Source of the DNA: Pseudomonas sp. B21-040
GTDB taxonomy: Bacteria > Pseudomonadota > Gammaproteobacteria > Pseudomonadales > Pseudomonadaceae
Length of the DNA: 64,000 nt
Direction of reading: 5' to 3'
NCBI RefSeq assembly: GCF_024748695.1
Contig: NZ_CP087176.1
Location: 2,473,501 to 2,537,500 of the forward strand
Below the pieces are notes generated by a model, which was not told the DNA's origin, did not search any database, and worked only from the letters and a program-made list of their open reading frames with translations. The translations under genes and the position numbers were made by a program. Of this stretch, positions 33,161 through 41,973 are shown piece by piece; position 1 is the first letter of the stretch, and the number at the start of each line of letters is the position of its first letter.

Positions 33161-34333
33161 TTACTTCGTTGATGTCCGTCTTTCAGGTTTTGCTTTTCCG
33201 GTCTGTTTGCCAGTTTTTGCATCAAATTCCCCTAAGTGATCCCCTGCCCAGTTGTACACTTCGACGGCGCCATGTTGGTAATCCCACTCATAAATGCGCT
33301 TCTTACTTTCCCAGCGTTTTCGATTTCCTTTAGTCCGAACCGGATTCGCGTCGGGGAATGCCGGTAGAGTTTTTGGTGGAGGATGATAGCTGTGGTCACC
33401 ACTGATAGGCCTTGCCACCACCACGTATAACGGCTTCACCCCCGACCCCACCGGAAACACAAGAATGAAGTCCTTGTACTCAGGCGGATACACCGGGTTG
33501 ACGATAATGCTGTCCGCCGCCGGCGTAGGCGGATACACCCAAATGTGCGGCGCTTGCGGTGCGGCCTCCAGCGCAGGAATGCCAAGGATGTCTGAACCAT
33601 CCACAGCCGGTGTCCAGATCAGCTCAACACCGTCCCCGAGATCCGCCACCTGCTGACTGCCGCGCGCTGTGAACTGCACGACATCCACCATTTCCCAATC
33701 GCGATTTTTCCCGGTGTAGAACCCGTAGCCCTTGAGACTGCCATCAGCCTGTTGCTCGACCTGCAATCGAACGCGGGTTCTGGCCTGTTTCAGGGCGCGC
33801 AGTTGGTCTTCGGTATACAGCGCGCTGTCACCCAGGCTAGGTGTCCAGAACAAGGCAACAACACCGGCCAATGTCGCGGCCCCGGCAGCGCCAAGGCCCA
33901 GGACCGGAGTAGCAAGAGTGGGGGCGCCAAGGGCGAGCCGGCCGATGCCGAGCGAGAGGGTACTGCCACTGATGGTTTCGAGATTCAGTAGCCCTGTGTC
34001 GTCTACGTCACGAGCGCCAAGCCAGGCGATTTCACCGTAATCCTTGAGGCTGTCGGTGGGGACGACGCCTGAGGGATTCGAGTAGTCGATGATGGCGTCC
34101 GGCAAGTTGCAGGACTTGGCGAACACGCATCCGGCACGAACGGTTTCATCCTTTTTCGTCGAGCCTTGAAAACGATCTTCAAAAGCCTGCTGCCGAGCGA
34201 GCATGGCGTCGTAAGCGCTTTGTCGCGCCTCGCGCTCGGCCAGTTCGGTGGTGGTCATGAAGCGGTGGGTGACGTGATGACCGTCACCGGAGGGTGGGTT
34301 TTTAACCCTGGGAACTTCCTTGTTGCCAGCCAC
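33161..34333 (-). CDS. Short S-type pyocin-like toxin with colicin E3-type 16S rRNase domain
   Basis: A 390-residue protein starting at GTG 34333 behind AAGGAA. The N-terminus has a soluble segment with GCVFAKSCNLPD (about 68-79) and a short Gly/Ala-rich hydrophobic stretch (about 127-165). The middle resembles the S-type pyocin translocation domain, ending near ILVFPVGSGVKPLYVVV (about 295). The last ~85 residues align with colicin E3: RIYEWDYQHGAVEVY keeps the catalytic Asp, His and Glu (E3 D510, H513, E517), and the final KPERR keeps Arg545. No receptor-binding domain of diffusible pyocins is seen, so delivery may be by another secretion route. Immunity candidates follow. Confidence 0.82.
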   Translation of the reverse strand: MAGNKEVPRVKNPPSGDGHHVTHRFMTTTELAEREARQSAYDAMLARQQAFEDRFQGSTKKDETVRAGCVFAKSCNLPDAIIDYSNPSGVVPTDSLKDYGEIAWLGARDVDDTGLLNLETISGSTLSLGIGRLALGAPTLATPVLGLGAAGAATLAGVVALFWTPSLGDSALYTEDQLRALKQARTRVRLQVEQQADGSLKGYGFYTGKNRDWEMVDVVQFTARGSQQVADLGDGVELIWTPAVDGSDILGIPALEAAPQAPHIWVYPPTPAADSIIVNPVYPPEYKDFILVFPVGSGVKPLYVVVARPISGDHSYHPPPKTLPAFPDANPVRTKGNRKRWESKKRIYEWDYQHGAVEVYNWAGDHLGEFDAKTGKQTGKAKPERRTSTK

Positions 34334-34480
34334 TGATCTTCCTTGCGTTCGTCCGTCGACAGCTCCCGAAAAAGGAGCTGTGCGACGTTAACGAAGGAGG
34401 TTGATGGTGGCTGTAGGACGAGTCCTGAATGTCGACAGGACTGTTCGCTATCTCAGGATTTCAGCACGGCGCCTTTGGCG

Positions 34481-34840
34481 TTAAGGGGACGGATCAATGT
34501 GATCCAGCACCCGGATCGCCGTGATCTCCGCCACCATGATGCTGTTGGAAATACCCAGCAGGGCGTGGCGCGACTCGCCCTCCAGATGATCCACCAAGTG
34601 ATGGACCATCACATCCACCGAGGCCAGCGTCTCGACCAAAAAAACCGCCAGGGTTTCGGCTGTGGCCTCTGGGTCCACGGCAAACAGTTTGCTGGGTTTA
34701 CGCGCAGTGGCTTTGATGTCGGCATTCGATGGGAAGTGGAAGTTGAGGGCGCGCTCGGCGGCGTCGTTGAGTTTTTTTGAATCGGGTTCGTACGGGGATG
34801 CCGGATCGGTGTCTGGCGGATTGGGCGTTACTTTGAACAT
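34481..34840 (-). CDS. DUF6124 (former DUF3077) family protein, copy 1
   Basis: A 119-residue protein, start ATG 34840 (MFKVTPNPPDTDP). The opening TPNPPDTDPASPYEPDSKK is the hallmark of this Pseudomonas family; the rest is a predicted helical domain with AVFLVETLASVDVMVHHLVDH (about 63-83). Function is unknown. It lies 147 bases upstream of the rRNase toxin on the same strand, so it may share its transcript. A long structured leader of the same layout as that of the second DUF6124 gene (53682) precedes it. An in-frame ATG 15 bases upstream is less likely because it would disturb the spacing to GAGG. Confidence 0.82.
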   Translation of the reverse strand: MFKVTPNPPDTDPASPYEPDSKKLNDAAERALNFHFPSNADIKATARKPSKLFAVDPEATAETLAVFLVETLASVDVMVHHLVDHLEGESRHALLGISNSIMVAEITAIRVLDHIDPSP

Positions 34841-35042
34841 TGGCTCGAACCTCATATGAGAGAGGCTGCAACCAGCTCGCGACTAAACGAAAGGGAGGCA
34901 GCTGTGCACAGGTTAGTCGACCGATGAGCCAAGAAATCGGCGCGCCGAAGCGCCCTGCGCACAGCCGCCATCGAGTGCAGGCATGGGAGACCTGGCTGAT
35001 AGAGGCATTGTGCGTTCTTGACATCAACGGGCGACTAAACCC
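34841..35042 (-). ncRNA. Structured leader of DUF6124 gene, copy 1 (pseudoknot-like)
   Basis: In the minus-strand transcript the helices are as follows. A (35041 to 35032, GGTTTAGTCG) pairs with A' (34919 to 34911, CGACTAACC) with one bulge. B (34969 to 34954) pairs with B' (34912 to 34897) over 16 base pairs with two G-U. Hairpin C has a TTCG loop (GGCGC-TTCG-GCG region, about 34953-34939). A second A copy, A2 (34888 to 34880, GTTTAGTCG), lies 40 bases before the ATG. The order A-B-C-A'-B'-A2 gives crossing helices (pseudoknot) and lets A' choose between A and A2. Bases 35043-35229 up to the AraC gene show nothing further that I recognise. Confidence 0.7.
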
Positions 35043-35229
35043 GATCACTGATGGGCAGTGACATGAATCAAGTTACCGAGCGGCCTCAAGGCGCACAAGC
35101 CGGCGGATTCTGGCGTAGCCGTAGGTAACGGCGCAAGGTCTTGTGGCTTTCAGGACGTAACCTGGACGGGTTTTAAACAAGCCCTTTCGGGCGATGTTTA
35201 ATACCTCAAAAATCGAAGGTTCGGCTGGC

Positions 35230-36264
35230 TCAGGATTCGTCGGGACCCGAGACAGGCTTTGAAGGGGTTGGCTTTTGTGCGCGCCAGGCGGCGGGGGGCA
35301 TGCCGAACTGGGTGATGAACCAGCGTGTGAAGGAACTCGCCATGGAATAGCCGAGCATGTCGGCGATGCGCCCCAGCGAATAGTTCGGGTTCTCCAGGTA
35401 ACGCAGCACCAGGTCGCGGCGCACGTCGTTGATCAGGTCGTTGAAGGCGCAGCCGTCATCCTTGAGGCGACGTTGCAGCGTGCGTACGTTCATGCCCTGG
35501 GTCTGGGCGATCTGTTCGATGGTGGCGCGCCCCATCGGCAGCAGCAGGTAAATGGCCTTGCGCACCTCGAACAGCAACGATTGCCCTTCAGTGCTCAGCA
35601 AAGAGTCGAGGTAACCCTGGGCGTAACGGGCCATGGCCGGGTCGGCATGGGGGTTGGTCGCATCCAGGCTGGCATTGGGGCAGACAATGCCGTTGAACTC
35701 ACTGCCGAACTCCAGCGTGCAGCCGAACAGACGGCGATGCAGTTGCAGGTTGTCTGGAGGCTGGTGCGTGAAGTTGACACTGTAGGGGTGCCAATGCGCG
35801 CCTAGCAGCGCCGAGCACAAACGGAACATCACGCCGATCGCCAGCTCGTTGGCTTGCCGGGACGGTCGGAGTGTGTCGGTGACCACCTCTTCGCGAATGA
35901 TCACCAACTTGCCGGCCTCTTCAATGAAGATGGCCAGCGAGTCGTTCATCAAGTGACGGTAATGCACCACGACCTGCAAGGCTTCACGCAGCGTGCGCTG
36001 GTGTGTGAGCAGCAAGCTGACCACCCCGAAGTCCGAGAGTTGACGCGACTCGGCCATGCTCAGGCCGAAGCTCTGGCAGCCACTGGCGACGGCCGAATCC
36101 TCCAGCAGACCCACGGCGGAATCGATGGGGATGCGATGCTCCGGCGCCAGCAGTTGGGCCCTGCTCAAACCATTGGCAGCCAGTACGTCACGGGGGTTGA
36201 ACCCCAGGTATTGAGTGACCTCCAGGTAGTTGGTCAAGACGGCAGCGCGAACAAGCTTTGTCAT
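35230..36264 (-). CDS. AraC-family transcriptional regulator (OruR/ArgR-like, Arabinose_bd type)
   Basis: A 344-residue regulator. The N-terminal effector domain (about 15-200) is of the AraC-type arabinose-binding-like family found in OruR-like activators. The C-terminal AraC DNA-binding domain (about 230-330) has two helix-turn-helix units, with IEQIAQTQGMNVRTLQRRL and LGRIADMLGYSMASSFTRWF. It is divergent from the alpha/beta hydrolase gene. The 355-base gap holds an operator-like sequence that also occurs before the 25.8-kb catabolic operon, and a half site near its own start, so it probably controls both clusters and itself. The effector is unknown. Confidence 0.88.
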   Translation of the reverse strand: MTKLVRAAVLTNYLEVTQYLGFNPRDVLAANGLSRAQLLAPEHRIPIDSAVGLLEDSAVASGCQSFGLSMAESRQLSDFGVVSLLLTHQRTLREALQVVVHYRHLMNDSLAIFIEEAGKLVIIREEVVTDTLRPSRQANELAIGVMFRLCSALLGAHWHPYSVNFTHQPPDNLQLHRRLFGCTLEFGSEFNGIVCPNASLDATNPHADPAMARYAQGYLDSLLSTEGQSLLFEVRKAIYLLLPMGRATIEQIAQTQGMNVRTLQRRLKDDGCAFNDLINDVRRDLVLRYLENPNYSLGRIADMLGYSMASSFTRWFITQFGMPPAAWRAQKPTPSKPVSGPDES

Positions 36265-36324
36265 GCGAAAAGTCTTCCCTGGGCCGGTAGCGTTGGAATG
36301 AGCGAGGCGACTATATCCAGCACA

Positions 36325-36339
36325 TCATCAAATGAAAAG
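36325..36339. promoter_or_regulatory. Half-site resembling the AraC operator, near the araC-type gene start
   Basis: TCATCAAATGAAAAG repeats the left part of the operators at 25721 and 36490 (TCATGAAATGAAAAG). It lies 61-75 bases before the regulator start, a place suited to autoregulation. Confidence 0.4.
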
Positions 36340-36489
36340 TTGTGGTGTTGGCGCTGATGTACAGCCGGTGACACCTCTAATCGCCCTCATCACATCGAGG
36401 TAAACCCTTCTCACGTATTGATTACAGTGGTCTTGGGCAATCTCGTTGCAGTTTTCGACCAGCGGGCACCTCACGTCGACCCCCCAAAA

Positions 36490-36532
36490 TCTGTCATGAA
36501 AAGAAAAGCGACTGACGTCCAATGAAAAGCGC
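36490..36532 (+). promoter_or_regulatory. AraC-type operator candidate before the hydrolase/DUF1302 cluster
   Basis: It has the same layout as 25721-25763: TCTGTCATGAAA, then two GAAAAGCG repeats 21 bases apart. Identity is 35 of 43. It ends 88 bases before the hydrolase start, close to the 80-base distance at the other cluster. The rest of the 355-base gap 36265-36619 shows no gene. Confidence 0.7.
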
Positions 36533-36619
36533 CGGGGGTGGGCGCTCTTTAATGTCAGCACTACAAAAAGCTTCTGACCACTGAGTCAGTCGAGTCATCG
36601 AGAAAGCGTAGGTGCTGAT

Positions 36620-37186
36620 GTGGACAAACTGCAAACTGTCGCAACCGTTTTGATCGTGCCTGGCCTGCGTGAGCATGTGGCCGAGCATTGGCAAACATTG
36701 CTTGAGGCCAAACTCTGCAAAGTACGCAGTGTCCCGCCGCTTGAAACCGACAAGCTCGACTGTGCCGCACGGGTCCGTGCAATCCAGCACGAACTGGAGC
36801 AAATCGAAGGGCCGGTGATTCTGGTCGCCCACAGTGCCGGTGTCCTGATGGTCGCGCACTGGGCCGCCAAGCACAGTCGCCCGATCAAAGGTGCGCTGCT
36901 GGCTGCACCTCCGGATCTCAACGCAATCTGGCCGCAAGGCTATCCTTCCTCTGAATCACTGCGGGCCCATGGTTGGGATCCGCTGCCCAAAGGTCCGTTG
37001 CCGTTCCCAAGTCTGGTGGTCGGCAGCACCAATGATTACCTCGCCAGCCTGGAAGCCGTTAGTGATATGGCTCAGGGCTGGGGCGCCGAACTGCGAAATC
37101 TCGGTGCCGTGGGTCATCTTAATCCGGCCGCAGGATTTGGCCACTGGCCACAAGCCGAAGCACTCGTCCTCGAGCTGGATCGCTAG
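36620..37186 (+). CDS. RBBP9/YdeN-family alpha/beta hydrolase
   Basis: A 188-residue serine hydrolase. The nucleophile elbow AHSAGVLM lies near residue 71, the acid is probably in GSTNDYLAS near 136, and the catalytic His in LGAVGHLNPAAGFGHWP near 165. This small family acts on short esters or peptides in the cytoplasm. It begins with GTG 36620; the frame has no better ATG. It is the first gene after the AraC-type operator, so it probably belongs to the same regulon as the following outer-membrane and beta-oxidation genes, although a 130-base gap separates it from the DUF1302 gene. Confidence 0.82.
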   Translation: MDKLQTVATVLIVPGLREHVAEHWQTLLEAKLCKVRSVPPLETDKLDCAARVRAIQHELEQIEGPVILVAHSAGVLMVAHWAAKHSRPIKGALLAAPPDLNAIWPQGYPSSESLRAHGWDPLPKGPLPFPSLVVGSTNDYLASLEAVSDMAQGWGAELRNLGAVGHLNPAAGFGHWPQAEALVLELDR

Positions 37187-37316
37187 TTCAGGAGCCGACT
37201 GGCGTTAAGCCAACCGGCAAATGCCCTCACTCCTGGAAAGCGCAACTCCCTGGAACAAGGGGGTGCGTGAGGGCGAGTGTGCTTAAAACAAATACAAAAA
37301 TGGCGGAGACAACGCA

Positions 37317-39320
37317 ATGCACAACAATAAGAGTCACGGGTTCACAGTTTCGCGATACACCTTGCTGGCCTCGGCCATTCTGGCCGCGACAATGCCGACC
37401 GCCCACGCGTTTGAATTTGATACAGGTAATCCGGACTGGGCCGCTCGTTTGGATAACACCGTGAAGTACAACTACGGTGTGCGTACCGAAAGCGCCGACA
37501 AGCGCATGCTGGGGACGCCGAACAACAACGACGGTGACTACAATTTCCGCAAGGCGGGTACCAACATCACCAACCGTGTCGATCTGTTGACCGAGATGGA
37601 CGTGGTGTACAAGAACGCCATGGGCTTTCGTGTCAGCGCCGCCAGCTGGTACGACAAGGCGTATGAGAACACCGGTTCCAACTCCAACCCGTTCGTCAAC
37701 GGCAATGATGCACGCTCCGGTCTGGTCGCCAACGATCCACGCCTGGCCGGTGTCACCAACGACAACGTCGGTAATGGCAGCCCGCACCTGAGCAACTACG
37801 CCCAGCGCTACTACACCGGTCCGTCCGGCGAAATCCTCGATGCCTTCGTGTTCTACAGCACCGAAGTGGGCGAGGAGTCGATGTTCAGCGCCAAGGCTGG
37901 CCAGCACAACGTGTTCTGGGGCGAGACCATTCTCAACCCGGTGCATTCGGTCAGCTACGGCCAGTCCGGCCTCGATCTGGCCAAGCTGGCCGCATCGCCG
38001 GGTACTGAAGCCAAAGAGCTGTTCGTGCCGCGTAACCAGTTGTCGATGTCGTTCACCGTCAATCCCGAGTTGACCGTGGGCGCCCAGTATTTCCTGAATT
38101 GGGATGCTGCGCGTCTGCCGGAAGCGGGCACCTATTACGGTGGTTCCGACTTGGTCGGCTTCGGTGCGCAGTCGTTCCTGCTCGGCAACACCAACGCCGT
38201 GGTACCTGGCAGCCCATTGGGTTGCGGCCTGGCGCCGTGCAACGGCTTGACCAACGTGCGTCGCGGTCATGACCTGACACCGCACGACAGCGGCGACTGG
38301 GGCGTAATGGCCAAGTGGTCGCCAGCCTGGCTGGATGGCACGCTCGGCGTTTACTACCGCGAAACGTCGGAAATCCTGCCGCAAGCGTGGCTGGATGCCA
38401 GAGGCATTACCTCGGCCAACCCCAACGGCACCCGCCCGACCGGGCAAGTGCCTGCGGTGGTCAACACCCTCAACTCGCTGAACACTGCCACCTATCAACT
38501 GGCCTATGCCGACAACATCAAGATCGCCGGCCTGAGCCTGTCCAAGGACGTGGGCGGGGTGAGCGTGGGTTCGGACCTGAACATCCGTCACAACATGCCG
38601 TTGGCCAGTATCCCGGCGATTGTCAGCACCGCCAGCCCGCTGGGTCTGGGCAAAGGCCTGGGCCTGTTGCCGGCGCGTACGGATGCCACGGGTGTGGTTT
38701 ATGACACCCCGAGCCGCGGCGACAGCATGAGCGCCACCGGCGACACCTTGCACTGGACGCTCAACGGTCTGATGACCCTGCCGAAAACACCGGTGTTCGA
38801 TCAGGCAACAGTGCTTGCTGAACTGTATTACAGCAACCTGTTGAGCCTCGATGACAAGAACGAAGCACTCTACAAGGGCAAGGGCACCTATCGCGGCATC
38901 GACGCGCCGACCCGTGACAACTGGGGCCTGGCCGTCAACTTCACCCCGACCTGGTACCAAGTGTTCCCAGGCGTCGACCTCAACGCTCCGATGTCCGTCA
39001 ACGTGGGTCTTGACGGCGTGTCACCGGTGTCCGGTGGCGGTGCCAAGGACACCGGCAACTATGCCGTCGGCGTGGGTGCCGTTGTGTACAACAAATACTT
39101 TGTCGACCTGAAATACGTGGACTCCTTCGGCCAGACCGAGAAGTGCAATAAAAGTGGCGTGAGCACCGGCCCGACGGGTGGCGATGGCTCTACTCCAAAC
39201 GCTTTTAGCGGTAACGAAAACTATGCGTGCTACGCCGGTGGCTATTCGTCCTTCTCGGGTGGCGGTGCCACGACTGAAGACCGTGGTGCTGTTTACCTGA
39301 CGATGAAAACCACCTTTTGA
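37317..39320 (+). CDS. DUF1302 outer-membrane protein
   Basis: A 667-residue protein with a signal peptide (cut after AHA, residue 31) and a beta-barrel-like composition: alternating short hydrophobic strands, many Gly/Asn/Ser, and a final aromatic residue (LTMKTTF), which is the outer-membrane insertion signal. DUF1302 proteins occur beside DUF1329, Ycf48-like and MMPL genes in many pseudomonads, linked to use of esters and other hydrophobic carbon sources. The exact role (pore, esterase or export) is unsettled. An AGGAGAATAAC site follows its stop and serves the DUF1329 gene 41 bases on. Confidence 0.88.
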   Translation: MHNNKSHGFTVSRYTLLASAILAATMPTAHAFEFDTGNPDWAARLDNTVKYNYGVRTESADKRMLGTPNNNDGDYNFRKAGTNITNRVDLLTEMDVVYKNAMGFRVSAASWYDKAYENTGSNSNPFVNGNDARSGLVANDPRLAGVTNDNVGNGSPHLSNYAQRYYTGPSGEILDAFVFYSTEVGEESMFSAKAGQHNVFWGETILNPVHSVSYGQSGLDLAKLAASPGTEAKELFVPRNQLSMSFTVNPELTVGAQYFLNWDAARLPEAGTYYGGSDLVGFGAQSFLLGNTNAVVPGSPLGCGLAPCNGLTNVRRGHDLTPHDSGDWGVMAKWSPAWLDGTLGVYYRETSEILPQAWLDARGITSANPNGTRPTGQVPAVVNTLNSLNTATYQLAYADNIKIAGLSLSKDVGGVSVGSDLNIRHNMPLASIPAIVSTASPLGLGKGLGLLPARTDATGVVYDTPSRGDSMSATGDTLHWTLNGLMTLPKTPVFDQATVLAELYYSNLLSLDDKNEALYKGKGTYRGIDAPTRDNWGLAVNFTPTWYQVFPGVDLNAPMSVNVGLDGVSPVSGGGAKDTGNYAVGVGAVVYNKYFVDLKYVDSFGQTEKCNKSGVSTGPTGGDGSTPNAFSGNENYACYAGGYSSFSGGGATTEDRGAVYLTMKTTF

Positions 39321-39361
39321 TTCACCACTGATTTGCTCAATGCAAGCAGGAGAATAACAAT

Positions 39362-40720
39362 ATGAAATTTGTACAAACCCTATTGGCTGCCTCGCTGGCG
39401 ATGGTCATCGCTGCTCAGGCACACGCCGCCGTATCGGCCCAGGACGCCGCCAAACTGGGCAGCAACCTGACCCTGGTCGGTGCTGAAAAAGCCGGTAATG
39501 CCGATGGTTCCATCCCCGCCTACAACGGTGGTCTGACCACGCCGCCGGCCAGCTTCAAATCCGGTGACAGCATGCGTCCGGATCCTTTTGCCAGCGAAAA
39601 GCCGCTGCTGGTCATCGACGGCAAGAACGTCGATCAGTACAAGGGCATGCTCACCGCAACCACGGCGGAACTGGCCAAGCGTTTCCCTACCTTCCATGTT
39701 GACGTGTACCCGACTCACCGTACCGTCTCGTTGCCTCAGGCCATCCTGGACAACGGCGTGAAAAACGCCACTGGCGCCAAGTCCCTTGAAGGTGGCCTGG
39801 CCATCGACAACGTGTTGCCGGGCATTCCGTTCCCGATTCCGCAGTCGGGCAACGAAGCGATGTGGAACTTCCTGTTGCGCTACCAAGGCGTCAGCATCAG
39901 CTCCAAGTACGACTCCTGGAACGTCGACTCGGCTGGCGTGGCGAGCCTGGCGACCACCGGGCAAGCGAACATCTCCTACCCGATCTATGAAAACCTCTCG
40001 CAGCCGATCAGCAGCGCTGACGTGTACTACCAGATGAAGCTGCAGTACACCGGCCCGGCGCGTCGTGCCGGCGAAGCAGTGATGCTCAAGGACGCCGCCA
40101 ACCCGTTGCAACAACCGCGTCGCGCCTGGCAGTACTTGCCTGGCCAGCGTCGGGTCAAGCTCGCGCCGAACCTGGCTTACGACACGCCTAACCCAGGCAC
40201 CGCAGGCGCAGGCACCTACGACGACGTGTTTGTGTTCAACGGCGCGCTGGACCGCTACGACTGGAAGTTGGTGGGCAAGCAGGAAATGATCGTGCCTTAC
40301 AACACCTACAAGCTGACCTACGTCCAGGATCCGAAGTCGCTGACCACCCCGAATCACCTGGCACCTGATTTTGTGCGCTGGGAAAAACACCGCGTATGGG
40401 TCGTGGAAGGCAACCTCAAGGCCGGTGCCCGTCACATCTACCAGAAGCGTCGCTTCTACCTCGACGAAGACAGCTGGACAGCTCTGGCCTCGGACCAATA
40501 TGACGCCCGTGGTCAGCTCTACCGTGGTTCGTTTGCCTTCCTCAGCCAAAGCTATGACAAGCAGGTTCCAGACTCCACCCCGTTCATGATCTATGACCTG
40601 GTGGGCGGTTCCTACAACATCAACGGTGTGGTCGGCCCTTACGGCGGCATCAAGTACATCGAACCGCTCTCCAAGGCTCAGTGGTCGTCGGAATCCCTGG
40701 CGGGCGCCGGCATTCGCTAA
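39362..40720 (+). CDS. DUF1329 periplasmic/outer-membrane lipoprotein-like protein
   Basis: A 452-residue exported protein with a signal peptide (cut after AHA, residue 23). Its fold is expected to be LolA/LolB-like, a lipid-binding half barrel; conserved segments include GNADGSIPAYNGGL near 43 and RRAWQYLPGQRRVK near 252. DUF1329 proteins are almost always paired with DUF1302 proteins, as here, and probably carry or process hydrophobic substrate together. A strong hairpin follows the gene. Confidence 0.88.
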   Translation: MKFVQTLLAASLAMVIAAQAHAAVSAQDAAKLGSNLTLVGAEKAGNADGSIPAYNGGLTTPPASFKSGDSMRPDPFASEKPLLVIDGKNVDQYKGMLTATTAELAKRFPTFHVDVYPTHRTVSLPQAILDNGVKNATGAKSLEGGLAIDNVLPGIPFPIPQSGNEAMWNFLLRYQGVSISSKYDSWNVDSAGVASLATTGQANISYPIYENLSQPISSADVYYQMKLQYTGPARRAGEAVMLKDAANPLQQPRRAWQYLPGQRRVKLAPNLAYDTPNPGTAGAGTYDDVFVFNGALDRYDWKLVGKQEMIVPYNTYKLTYVQDPKSLTTPNHLAPDFVRWEKHRVWVVEGNLKAGARHIYQKRRFYLDEDSWTALASDQYDARGQLYRGSFAFLSQSYDKQVPDSTPFMIYDLVGGSYNINGVVGPYGGIKYIEPLSKAQWSSESLAGAGIR

Positions 40721-40743
40721 GCAAACCGCGACAAAACGTTCAT

Positions 40744-40775
40744 GCGGTCCACGGCTCACAAAGCCGTGTGACCGC
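40744..40775 (+). other. Intercistronic hairpin after the DUF1329 gene
   Basis: GCGGTC-CACGGCT pairs with AGCCGTG-T-GACCGC around the loop CACAA. There is no T run. It lies in the 151-base gap before the Ycf48-like gene and may lower distal expression or protect upstream mRNA. Confidence 0.55.
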
Positions 40776-40871
40776 GCGACGGTTGGTGCTCGCTGATCAG
40801 CGCGGCGCCAGTTCTTAACGTCGGGCTGCATGGTTGCAGGCCCTGACGCGGTTTTCCCAAGAGGACGCGGT

Positions 40872-41942
40872 ATGTGTTCGAAAAAGTACCTGCAGCTGGC
40901 GTTCGGCGCCCTGCTTGTCTTGTCACAGGGCGCCACCCAGGCGGCCGGCTATATCGATGTGCTGGACCTGCCTGCCAGAGTCAGTGCCTTGGCGGTCAGC
41001 AGTCCGTTGTCCGGCATGACCCGTGCGGGCGACCGTTTGGTTGCCGTCGGGCAGCGTGGACACATTCTCTATTCCGATGACAGCGGTAAACACTGGCAGC
41101 AAGCAGCCGTGCCAGTGAGTGCCGATCTCAGTGCGGTCAATTTTCCATCTGCCAGGGAAGGCTGGGCGGTCGGAAATGACGGCGTGGTGTTGCACAGCAG
41201 TGATGCTGGCGTGACCTGGACCAAACAACTGGATGGACGCCAGATCGGTGAGTTGCTGGTCAAGCATTACGATGCATTGGCCAGCGCCGAACCGGGTAAC
41301 GAAGAATGGTCGCGGCTGGCTGCCGAAGGCCAGCGACTGGCAGAGCAGGGCGCCGACAAACCTTTGCTCGACGTCTGGTTTGCCAACGAACAGGTCGGCT
41401 ATGTGGTCGGCGTGTTCAACCTGATTCTGCGTACCGAAGACGGTGGCCAGACCTGGACCCCGTTCCAGGATCGCACCGACAACCCGCAAGGCTTTCACCT
41501 CAATGCCATCGCTTCGACTGGCGACGCTTTGTATATCGCCGGCGAGCAAGGTCTGTTGCTCAAATGGGATGACGTCGGCCAGCGTTTCGCCGCCGTACAA
41601 ACCCCTTATCAAGGCAGTTTCTTCGGCGTGATTGGCAAGCCGGGGGAAGTGGTCGTCTACGGATTGCGCGGCAACGTGTTGCGCAGCACCGATGGCGGCC
41701 AGAGTTGGACCGCGCTGGACAGCGGCCTGCACATCAGCGTCACCGCCGGCCTCATCGATCTCCATGGCGATTACCGCCTGTTCACCTTGGGCGGGCAGAT
41801 GCTGGTCAGCCAGGGCACTGGCGCGCAATTGCATCTGGTTCAGCGCCCCGTACCGACGCCGATAGCCGGCGCCACCCAGGCCAACGACGGCTCACTGGTG
41901 GTCGCGGGTAGCCGTGGTGCCCGGGCACTGTTCGTCGAATAA
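40872..41942 (+). CDS. Ycf48-like exported beta-propeller protein
   Basis: A 356-residue protein from ATG 40872 (MCSKKYLQLAFG), with a signal peptide cut near TQAAG (about 25). It has repeated Asp-box style motifs S-x-D-x-G-x-x-W (DDSGKHW, SDAGVTW, EDGGQTW, TDGGQSW), as in Ycf48/HCF136 and sialidase-like propellers. Such proteins are regularly found next to MMPL exporters in this kind of cluster and may be periplasmic partners of the exporter. An ATG 42 bases upstream would remove the signal-peptide position. Confidence 0.85.
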   Translation: MCSKKYLQLAFGALLVLSQGATQAAGYIDVLDLPARVSALAVSSPLSGMTRAGDRLVAVGQRGHILYSDDSGKHWQQAAVPVSADLSAVNFPSAREGWAVGNDGVVLHSSDAGVTWTKQLDGRQIGELLVKHYDALASAEPGNEEWSRLAAEGQRLAEQGADKPLLDVWFANEQVGYVVGVFNLILRTEDGGQTWTPFQDRTDNPQGFHLNAIASTGDALYIAGEQGLLLKWDDVGQRFAAVQTPYQGSFFGVIGKPGEVVVYGLRGNVLRSTDGGQSWTALDSGLHISVTAGLIDLHGDYRLFTLGGQMLVSQGTGAQLHLVQRPVPTPIAGATQANDGSLVVAGSRGARALFVE

Positions 41943-41973
41943 GACCTTGAACCTTTAAAGCGAGAACCCAGAC

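Noticed and set aside
36430..36455. Possible sigma-54 promoter (GGGCAATCTCGTTGC) upstream of the hydrolase gene
   Set aside because: GG-N10-GC spacing can be forced, but the -24 block matches the consensus poorly and no sigma-54 activator gene is near.
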